From the NCBI GenBank assembly GCA_030745875.1, contig JASLNT010000058.1:58358-122357 (forward strand): a stretch of 64,000 nucleotides of DNA, given 5' to 3'. This document shows positions 57,759 to 64,000 of this stretch, piece by piece. Numbering within the stretch: position 1 is the stretch's first letter; the number at the start of each line of letters is the position of its first letter. This DNA comes from Phycisphaerae bacterium (GTDB taxonomy: Bacteria > Planctomycetota > Phycisphaerae > SM23-33). The notes beneath the pieces were generated by a model, which saw nothing but the letters and a program-made list of their open reading frames with translations, was not told the DNA's origin and did not search any database. Position numbers and translations under genes: made by a program.

Positions 57759-59762
57759 TCAAGTGCGGACTTCGGCTTTCAGGGCGCCCGCCAGGGCGGT
57801 TACTATTTCGGTGATCTGTTCGTCGACTTGTTCGCTTCTCAGTGTGGCGTCGTTTGACTGGTAAACTACCGTCAGCGTGACGCTCTTTCGACCTGCGGTG
57901 ATGGGCTTGCCGCGGTAGGTTGTTACGTATTGCACATCCGTGCGGAGGGGTTGGTCTATTGCGGTCAGCACTTCCTGGATCTGGGCCCAGGTGGTTTCTT
58001 CGTCGACCACAAGCGACAGGTCGCGGCGGACGGCTGGGAAGCGGGGAACTGTGCTGTACGTGCGTTCCAAATGTGCGCAGCTCTTCAGCACGTCCATGCG
58101 TAGACGGGCCGCCGCCAGTGGGCGTTCGATGCCGTAGTGCTTCAGCACGTCGGCGGAGATCCGCCCGATTACGCCGATTGTGTTTCCATTGAGGAGCATT
58201 TCGGCGGCGGCGTCTGAGTCCATGCCCGGTTGGGCCGAGGGCCTGAGCTCCAGCGACGCCCCGGTTGCGATCTGCTCGCACAAGGCTTCCACCGCTCCGC
58301 GCAGGTCGCGCAGGTCGCTGCTTGTCACCATCGCTATTTCCAGATGCTCGTCCAGCTCGTTCTCGGAGCCGGTTGGCATGAAGGCGGCGGCTAGTTCATA
58401 CAAGCTTATGTCGCTGTTTCCGGAGTCCTGATTGGCTTTGCACGCCGCCAGCAGGCTCGGAAGGAGCGTGGGGCGCAGTGCGTTGTTGGTCTTGCGGGTG
58501 AGCGTGTCGGCGCAGGCGGGCTTATCCACTCCGAAGAGTGCGGCCTCTTCGACGTCTATGTACGTGAACGTGATGGCCTCGTCGAATCCGGAAGCGGCCA
58601 GCACCAGCGAGATGTCCTGTCGGATCTTCTGCTCGTCGTCCATTCCGACCACTTCGTGAGCGATCTTCGTCGCCAGCGGGATCTTGTCGTATCCGACTAT
58701 GCGTGCGACTTCTTCGATGAGGTCGGCTTCGCGGGTAAGGTCGGCTCGGTAGGGCGGTATGGTGCAGGTAATGGTGTCGCCTTCGAGCACGGCGGCCAGG
58801 CCGAGGCGGTCGAGAATGCTCGCTTGCTCGTCTGCGGGAATGTCGAACCCAAGCAATGCCGAGCATCGCGCCGGGCGCATCGTCACCGTGGGCGCCTCGT
58901 ACGGATCGGCCCACACGTCGACCGAACCTTCAGCCAGCTCCCCGCCGGCCAGTTCAACGATCATCTGGCAGGCTCGCAGCGACGCTTCATCAAGCGCCAC
59001 CGGATCCACGCCCCGTTCGAAGCGGAAGTTGCTCTCGCTCATAAGCGCCAGCTTGCGCGACGTGTGGCGGATGTTCAGCGGGTCGAACTGCGCCGACTCC
59101 AGCAGTATGTTCACCGTCTCGTCGGACACTTCGGTATCCAGGCCGCCCATGACGCCCGCGATGGCGACAGGTTTGTTCGCGTCGGCGATAACCAGCATCG
59201 ATTCGTCCAGATCGCAGGTCGTCTCGTCGATGCTCACCATCCGCTCGCCGCCCCTGGCGCGTCGCACCACGATGCGATTCTCCGCCAGCTTGTCGTAGTC
59301 GAACGCGTGCAGCGGCTGGGAGTATTCCATGAGTATGAAGTTCGTCACGTCGACGATGTTGTTCACGCTGCGCATTCCGATTGCTTCGAGGCGCTCGACC
59401 AGCCACTCTGGGCTCGGTCCGATCTTCACCCCGCGGATTACGCGAGCGCTGTATCGCGGGCACAGGTCCGGAGCCTGGACGTCTACGCCGGTAAGCTCGG
59501 ACGCCTTGCCCGCGGTCGCAACGTCCTTCAGCGCCGGCGGGGTGAACGCCTTGCCCGTGGCGACCGCGAGTTCGCGCGCCACGCCGATATGCCCGAGGCA
59601 GTCGGGGCGGTTTGAGGTCACTTCCAGATCGAGCACCAGGTCGGTGGGCGTTTCGCTGGTTCCTTCATGGTTCAGGCCGATGCGCGTGAAGAGCTGCTCG
59701 AGCTCGGCGGCGGGCATTGCGACCTCAACGTAATCGGTAAGCCAGTTCAGTGATATATTCAT
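57759..59762 (-). CDS. pheT: Phenylalanyl-tRNA synthetase beta subunit (short form, no N-terminal EMAP-like tRNA-binding domain apparent)
   Basis: MNISLNWLTDYVE; LEVTSNRPDCLGHIGVARELA; B5 region; FDX-ACB C-terminus (FPAVRRDLSLVVDE...VTLTVVYQSNDATLRSEQVDEQI). Confidence 0.95.
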   Translation of the reverse strand: MNISLNWLTDYVEVAMPAAELEQLFTRIGLNHEGTSETPTDLVLDLEVTSNRPDCLGHIGVARELAVATGKAFTPPALKDVATAGKASELTGVDVQAPDLCPRYSARVIRGVKIGPSPEWLVERLEAIGMRSVNNIVDVTNFILMEYSQPLHAFDYDKLAENRIVVRRARGGERMVSIDETTCDLDESMLVIADANKPVAIAGVMGGLDTEVSDETVNILLESAQFDPLNIRHTSRKLALMSESNFRFERGVDPVALDEASLRACQMIVELAGGELAEGSVDVWADPYEAPTVTMRPARCSALLGFDIPADEQASILDRLGLAAVLEGDTITCTIPPYRADLTREADLIEEVARIVGYDKIPLATKIAHEVVGMDDEQKIRQDISLVLAASGFDEAITFTYIDVEEAALFGVDKPACADTLTRKTNNALRPTLLPSLLAACKANQDSGNSDISLYELAAAFMPTGSENELDEHLEIAMVTSSDLRDLRGAVEALCEQIATGASLELRPSAQPGMDSDAAAEMLLNGNTIGVIGRISADVLKHYGIERPLAAARLRMDVLKSCAHLERTYSTVPRFPAVRRDLSLVVDEETTWAQIQEVLTAIDQPLRTDVQYVTTYRGKPITAGRKSVTLTVVYQSNDATLRSEQVDEQITEIVTALAGALKAEVRT

Positions 59763-59820
59763 GGTTGTTCCAGTAGATTCGGTTTCTTTCCAGTCGGGGG
59801 GATATGTTAGCTAACGGCGT

Positions 59821-59871
59821 GGCAATTGGCAATTGGCAGTTGGCGATTGGCGACGGCGATTGGCGACAGCC
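59821..59871 (+). repeat. Degenerate heptamer tandem repeat (GGCAATT/GGCGATT)
   Basis: GGCAATTGGCAATTGGCAGTTGGCGATTGGCGACGGCGATTGGCGACAGC read directly. Confidence 0.85.
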
Positions 59872-59896
59872 GCACCGGGCGAGTATAATCGTCGAC

Positions 59897-60385
59897 ATGC
59901 CTCAGGATGACCGAAATGAATCTCAGTACGAGCGGTGGATGGACGCTGCGATCGACCAGGCGCTTATCGCCCAGCGCGAAGGCGACGTGCCTATCGGCGC
60001 GGTCATCGCAAACTCGGGCGGTGAAATAATCGCCGCCGCCCACAACAGGCGAATAATCGACGCCGACCCGACCGCACACGCCGAAATGCTTGCAATCCGC
60101 GCAGCGGCCGGTGCTGTCGGCGACTGGCGCCTGGGCGGATGCACAATAGTCGTAACTCTCGAACCGTGCTGCATGTGCGCCGGGGCGATAGTGCTGGCGC
60201 GCCTGGACCGCGTAGTCTACGGAGCCTCCGACCCCAAAGCCGGCGCCGTAGACACCCTGTACCAACTCTGCACCGATCCGAAACTAAACCACCGCTGCGA
60301 AACTGTCCCAGGCGTCCAAGCCGCCAAATGCGGACAACTCCTCACCGACTTCTTCCGAGCACAAAGAGCGGCCGGGAAGAAGTAA
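59897..60385 (+). CDS. tadA: tRNA-specific adenosine deaminase
   Basis: HAEMLAIRAA and LEPCCMCAGAI zinc/catalytic motifs; VYGASDPKAGAVDTLYQL. Start at 59897. Confidence 0.92.
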   Translation: MPQDDRNESQYERWMDAAIDQALIAQREGDVPIGAVIANSGGEIIAAAHNRRIIDADPTAHAEMLAIRAAAGAVGDWRLGGCTIVVTLEPCCMCAGAIVLARLDRVVYGASDPKAGAVDTLYQLCTDPKLNHRCETVPGVQAAKCGQLLTDFFRAQRAAGKK

Positions 60386-60525
60386 CACCGAACCGCATGT
60401 ACCGATCCCACCTTGTTCACCGCTTGCGGCTTAGCTATTGCTGGCGTACCAAACCAGAGGTGATACAATCTCTCAAGAGGCCCGCGATGGTTGCGGGCGG
60501 AAACCTATATGGGAAATCCCGGATC

Positions 60526-61293
60526 ATGAAACACACACTCACCGCACTGTTCGTCGTATTGCTTTTCGCGACGATTGTTGTCCCGGCCGCCGAACGAGCA
60601 GCAAAGCAGTCCGCCGCTGACATACTCATCGCACGGATAAACGCGGACTACACAAAAGCCCTCAGCGAGGCCGACGCGTCTTACGAGAAGTTCACCTCTC
60701 CGCTGCTGAAGCGTTATGGGGACACCCGCGACAGGAAGATCCTCGGAGCCGGGAGCAACGCGATCAAACGCCTCAATCTCGCAAGGACAGGAGTCTCAGA
60801 GTTGGATGGCGTGAGGATGGAGCAGGAGATCGCGAAGATACGCAAGTCTATGGACGATCAGTTCGGAAATGCTCCCAAGGTTTCGCCGAAGGCGTCGGTG
60901 TTGGCGGTGTGCGGGGCCTCTTTCAAGGGGCACACGTACCTGACGATCAACTCGAATGCGAATTGGAAGGAGGCAAACGAGCTGTGCAGGAAGATGGGAG
61001 GGCATCTTGCATATATTGAGACCGCAGAAGAGCTGGTCTTTCTAACCAAAGCGTCTCGAGGGAGGATATGGGTCGGGGCGACCGACGAACACAAAGAAGG
61101 AGACTGGCGATGGGGCAATGGGAAACCGGTGTCCAAAGCCCTCTGGGGCGAGCCCAATCCGAGCAATACGCGGGGAAGCGAGCACTACGCTGTTCTGGCG
61201 ACCCACAAGGGAAAACGCCTGCTCAATGACGTTCCCTTGAAGAGCGGAGTTGATCTTGCATTTGTGATCGGTTTCATTTGCGAATGGGAATAG
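60526..61293 (+). CDS. Secreted C-type lectin-like domain protein
   Basis: Signal peptide MKHTLTALFVVLLFATIVVPAAE; helical N-terminus; CTLD pattern (YLTINSNANWKEANELCRKMGGHLAYIETAEE...IWVGATDEHKEGDWRWGNGKP...FICEWE). Confidence 0.86.
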   Translation: MKHTLTALFVVLLFATIVVPAAERAAKQSAADILIARINADYTKALSEADASYEKFTSPLLKRYGDTRDRKILGAGSNAIKRLNLARTGVSELDGVRMEQEIAKIRKSMDDQFGNAPKVSPKASVLAVCGASFKGHTYLTINSNANWKEANELCRKMGGHLAYIETAEELVFLTKASRGRIWVGATDEHKEGDWRWGNGKPVSKALWGEPNPSNTRGSEHYAVLATHKGKRLLNDVPLKSGVDLAFVIGFICEWE

Positions 61294-61390
61294 CGCGGGT
61301 TCAGATCCTCCCGTTTGCCCGCCCGGCAACCAGCAGAGGTGCGATGGTCAACGCTGAATACAGCGCCGAACGCCAATCATCCTGTTTAGC

Positions 61391-61410
61391 GGCCGACGCC
61401 CGCGTCGGCC
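61391..61410. repeat. Perfect inverted repeat (hairpin), no T-tract
   Basis: GGCCGACG-CCCG-CGTCGGCC. Confidence 0.8.
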
Positions 61411-61439
61411 TGATCGCGACAGCGCCCCGACTGTCGTCA

Positions 61440-61453
61440 CCCCCCCCCCCCCC
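61440..61453. repeat. Homopolymer tract of 14 C
   Basis: Read directly: ...GTCA(C14)TCAATTG. Confidence 0.95.
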
Positions 61454-61560
61454 TCAATTGTAGTTTCAAGACGACGTAACAGCACCACACAACCCGAAAG
61501 ACGGTAATTACGTGTTGTGTCTCCTTACTACTATCAACTCTTCAACTTTCTCGCGCAGCG
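61454..61560. repeat. 107-bp direct repeat, copy 1
   Basis: TCAATTGTAGTTTCAAGACGACGTAACAGCACCACACAACCCGAAAGACGGTAATTACGTGTTGTGT... to ...GCGCAGCG; near-identical to 61950-62056. Confidence 0.95.
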
Positions 61561-61768
61561 CGGTGTTCGCCGAATCTCGTGGCGTAATCGCTGTAGCATC
61601 CGGTTGCAAGGAGTGTCGCATTGGAGTTGCTCTGCAGTTGTTTGCGGATGGTTTGGTGGGTCCTGCGCATGGCCGGTGCGGTTACGCAGCATGTGTTGAC
61701 AGTCACCAGGGTGGGAAAGCTGTTTGCTTCGCCCCGCAACAACAACCATTAGAAAAAAGGACTACGCC

Positions 61769-61906
61769 ATGAACAACACGCCATTAGATATAGCTGTAAC
61801 AGCATTGGGTATAGTGACCTGCATCGCCTTCTGCCTTATGGCGCTCTCGCTGTACGTGGTAATTTGGGATGCGTTGTCGAAGCGAAGACGGAAGAAACAC
61901 CGCTGA
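61769..61906 (+). CDS. Small single-pass membrane protein (45 aa)
   Basis: MNNTPLDIAVTALGIVTCIAFCLMALSLYVVIWDALSKRRRKKHR*; AAAAAAGGA RBS about 8 nt upstream; TM helix plus basic tail. Confidence 0.6.
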   Translation: MNNTPLDIAVTALGIVTCIAFCLMALSLYVVIWDALSKRRRKKHR

Positions 61907-61949
61907 AGTCCATCACGGACTACGCCCCTGAATTCGGGTGTCAGTATAC

Positions 61950-62056
61950 TCAATTGTAGTTTCAAAACGACTTAACAGCACCACACAACCCGAAAGACGG
62001 TAATTACGTGTTGTGTCTTCTTACTACTCTCAACATTTCTACTATCTTGCGCAGCG
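61950..62056. repeat. 107-bp direct repeat, copy 2
   Basis: TCAATTGTAGTTTCAAAACGACTTAACAGCACCACACAACCCGAAAGACGGTAATTACGTGTTGTGT... to ...GCGCAGCG; substitutions only, no indels against copy 1. Confidence 0.95.
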
Positions 62057-62083
62057 TTGGGCTGATCCCGACGCCCCACGTTC

Positions 62084-62941
62084 TTAGGGGTTTTGTTCCC
62101 GTTTCTTAGCCCGTCTGTTCTTCTGCTTCTCGAATTCTTGCGCTTGCCATGTGGCATGCGGCACCATGTTCAGGTGAAGCTGCTGGGTAATGTCACAAAG
62201 TTCATATATGTCTCGAACCAAGAGCATCTTCTGCAGATATACAGGGAACTGCTTTCCTTTCCAGCATATCGGAGGACCATCGAAGTCGAACAGTTCGGTC
62301 CCCGTAAGAACCAGCACCGGATTATGCCACATGTCACCCCTCCATATCTCGCGCCCCTTCTTTGCCAAGAGGGCAATCCTGGTTATCTCCTCGGACGTGA
62401 GTTCTGTCCTCAACGTGCAAAAGGCGATCGTGCTGCCAGGAAATATTGCTGCCAACGTTGCCATTCTATCGACATCCCTCTTCTTGAAGGGACCGTAGCT
62501 CTTGCATTCTCCCAGGACCAGAATCGGTTCACGGCCACAGTGTCCCCTACCTATTCGACCGCAGAATGCGGCGAGATCTGCCTCCAACGGTTTCTTTCCC
62601 TTCTCCTGTAGGTCAACGCCAGGTAGCCACGTCATACCGTCCAGGCCGTGTGAAGCGAGTTGACCGATTGTGCGGAGAGCAAGTCCCACTGTATAACTCC
62701 CCTGTGCATAGTTCTCGATGGCAAATGGGCCAACGACACGATAATGCCATTCTGCAGATTTTGGTTCCCCGATGGGAAACGAAAACATCTCCAAACATCG
62801 CTCGCATTGGAGATCCTCGGAGAGGGAGTCCAATGCGTACCAACTATGTTGACCACAATGTTCGCATTTTACTCGTAGGCCCAACCGAAGGACTCCATGC
62901 TCCAAAAGATGTGCAAGTGTATCTTCGGCAGGATGGTACAC
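62084..62941 (-). CDS. Zinc-ribbon plus PD-(D/E)XK-like nuclease-fold protein, possibly 5'-truncated
   Basis: CEHCGQHSWYALDSLSEDLQCERC zinc ribbon; LEADLAAF...EPILVLGECKSYG (E-x-K core) then RDVDRMATLAAIFPG. GTG start with no clear RBS; frame open upstream to a stop near 62990. Confidence 0.55.
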   Translation of the reverse strand: MYHPAEDTLAHLLEHGVLRLGLRVKCEHCGQHSWYALDSLSEDLQCERCLEMFSFPIGEPKSAEWHYRVVGPFAIENYAQGSYTVGLALRTIGQLASHGLDGMTWLPGVDLQEKGKKPLEADLAAFCGRIGRGHCGREPILVLGECKSYGPFKKRDVDRMATLAAIFPGSTIAFCTLRTELTSEEITRIALLAKKGREIWRGDMWHNPVLVLTGTELFDFDGPPICWKGKQFPVYLQKMLLVRDIYELCDITQQLHLNMVPHATWQAQEFEKQKNRRAKKREQNP

Positions 62942-62964
62942 TACTAATGATTGGGGCCCACCAG

Positions 62965-62988
62965 CTAAGTATCTTCCTAAGTATCTTC
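62965..62988. repeat. Perfect 12-bp tandem duplication
   Basis: CTAAGTATCTTC x2 in the gap between two minus-strand ORFs. Confidence 0.9.
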
Positions 62989-62995
62989 ATTCTAT

Positions 62996-63904
62996 CTATC
63001 CACCTGCAAGTTGTGTCTTATCTGAGCGAAAGGCTTGAATGAAGCTATCAGATATTCGGGTTCCTCCCGCAAGATCAAGCCAAGCCCATTGCCCATTGGG
63101 ATTGATTTCAAGAAAGTACCACTCGCCAAGACGATCAATCACAAAATCTACGGCAGCAAAGCGAAGAGAATAGCTGCGAAGCAACTTCAGCAAGCAATTT
63201 TCGACATCCTCAGGGATAAGGATGTGGGTATACTCAACACCTGTCATGTTATCTCGCCGTATGTCCTGTAGTTGCGTGCCGTGGTCATCTCGGCGGGACA
63301 GTTCAACAGCGTGTATGTCTGAGTCCACAACGGTCACACGCACGTCGACTCTCTTGTCTACCGCCTGTTGAAGTAGCGTCGGACATTTCGGAAGAAGAGA
63401 AAACTCTTTAACGTCATCCGCTTTTACACGCCTTGTATACAGGAGGCCGTCTGACGCATCTGCCCGTTTGATCTCTCCGGGAGATAGAGGTTTTATTACC
63501 ATGGCCCCTTTCCATTGCGACCATTTCCTCGAAGCAACAACAGGGTCCCGCGTGAGAATCGTATCTGGAACACTCAAACCAAACCTCGATGCTCTCGTCA
63601 ACTGCTCAAGTTTGGATGAAGCGATTGCGTTGTATGCAGGATGGTTAATCCATCGCTTCCGTGGGATACTGGCAAAGAATCCCTCAATTGCCTCGCTCCA
63701 CTCGTGTTCCATGAATCGCCTTGCACCAGCATCTGGACTTTGGGGTAGTTCTAGGGGTTTGGGGCGCCTCATCCAAACGCTCGATACATCGCTGGGCCTG
63801 ATGGTTGTGTTTTGGGTGTGCAATGACACGCACAAATCCGAGAATTCGACAAATAGGTCGCCCAATTCACAGTCCGTATTCAATCTGAGAAGAGGCAATC
63901 CCAT
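62996..63904 (-). CDS. ATP-grasp ligase, MvdD/graspetide-maturase-like
   Basis: Pre-ATP-grasp-like LPLLRLNTDCELGDLFVEF...SSVWMRRPKP; INHPAYNAIASSKLEQLTRASRFGLSVPDTILTRDP; VIKPLSPGEI; RFAAVDFVIDRLGEWYFLEINPNGQWAWLDLAGG. Confidence 0.72.
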   Translation of the reverse strand: MGLPLLRLNTDCELGDLFVEFSDLCVSLHTQNTTIRPSDVSSVWMRRPKPLELPQSPDAGARRFMEHEWSEAIEGFFASIPRKRWINHPAYNAIASSKLEQLTRASRFGLSVPDTILTRDPVVASRKWSQWKGAMVIKPLSPGEIKRADASDGLLYTRRVKADDVKEFSLLPKCPTLLQQAVDKRVDVRVTVVDSDIHAVELSRRDDHGTQLQDIRRDNMTGVEYTHILIPEDVENCLLKLLRSYSLRFAAVDFVIDRLGEWYFLEINPNGQWAWLDLAGGTRISDSFIQAFRSDKTQLAGG

Positions 63905-64000
63905 GGCTTGCCCCGGTTCTTCGGTCCAGTTGTTATGAGAGAACCATTACCTTGTCATTCGTTCCGCTGCCTGGCTGCGTAGGGCGGAGCGCAGCGGAGC

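Noticed and set aside
61295-61312. tRNA T-arm-like GCGGGTTCAGATCCTCCC
   Set aside because: Stem has a mismatch, no acceptor/anticodon arms, and the preceding sequence is the lectin coding region; not a tRNA gene.
61512-61772. Plus-strand 86-aa ORF between the repeats
   Set aside because: Starts inside the repeat, no RBS or domain, overlaps the better-supported 45-aa ORF.
61454-62056. 107-bp repeats as a CRISPR array
   Set aside because: Only two copies, units far longer than CRISPR repeats, 389-bp gap, no cas genes.
62844-62990. Out-of-frame 48-aa ORF (MKILRKILSWWAP...) as a graspetide precursor
   Set aside because: Overlaps the nuclease-like ORF in another frame, starts in the 12-bp duplication, and lacks an obvious core-peptide repeat.

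Overview
High-GC window, planctomycete-like in gene content (inference). Most real genes are on the minus strand, and most long plus-strand ORFs in the track are antisense shadows. Left to right: (i) two tandem giant secreted TPR/Ig-like/PA14 paralogues; the first runs off the left edge and is missing from the ORF track. (ii) A double-ASKHA acyl-CoA dehydratase activase-like protein. (iii) A plus-strand EF-hand/esterase. (iv) A large minus-strand secreted-enzyme region (about 20-50 kb) with three methyltransferase-like/PQQ beta-propeller fusions, an acetylxylan-esterase-like hydrolase, a sugar isomerase/epimerase, an MBL-fold hydrolase, a six-hairpin glycosidase-like protein, a sialidase-like BNR protein between two NPCBM-like paralogues, two Gfo/Idh/MocA oxidoreductases and a pseudopilin. 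A plus-strand hipBA module and a PEP-CTERM tail fragment interrupt it. (v) A BNR/VPS10-like protein and a PepSY protein, followed by a TIR-TM-WD40 gene and a URO-D family gene lying between pheT and a degenerate copy of the pheT 3' end. (vi) pheT, tadA and a C-type lectin. (vii) An accessory right end with a 14-C tract, a 107-bp direct repeat pair around a predicted 45-aa membrane protein, a zinc-ribbon plus PD-(D/E)XK-like protein, and an ATP-grasp (MvdD-like) ligase. No rRNA, complete tRNA or CRISPR array was recognised. All family calls come from reading motifs by eye; no searches were run.
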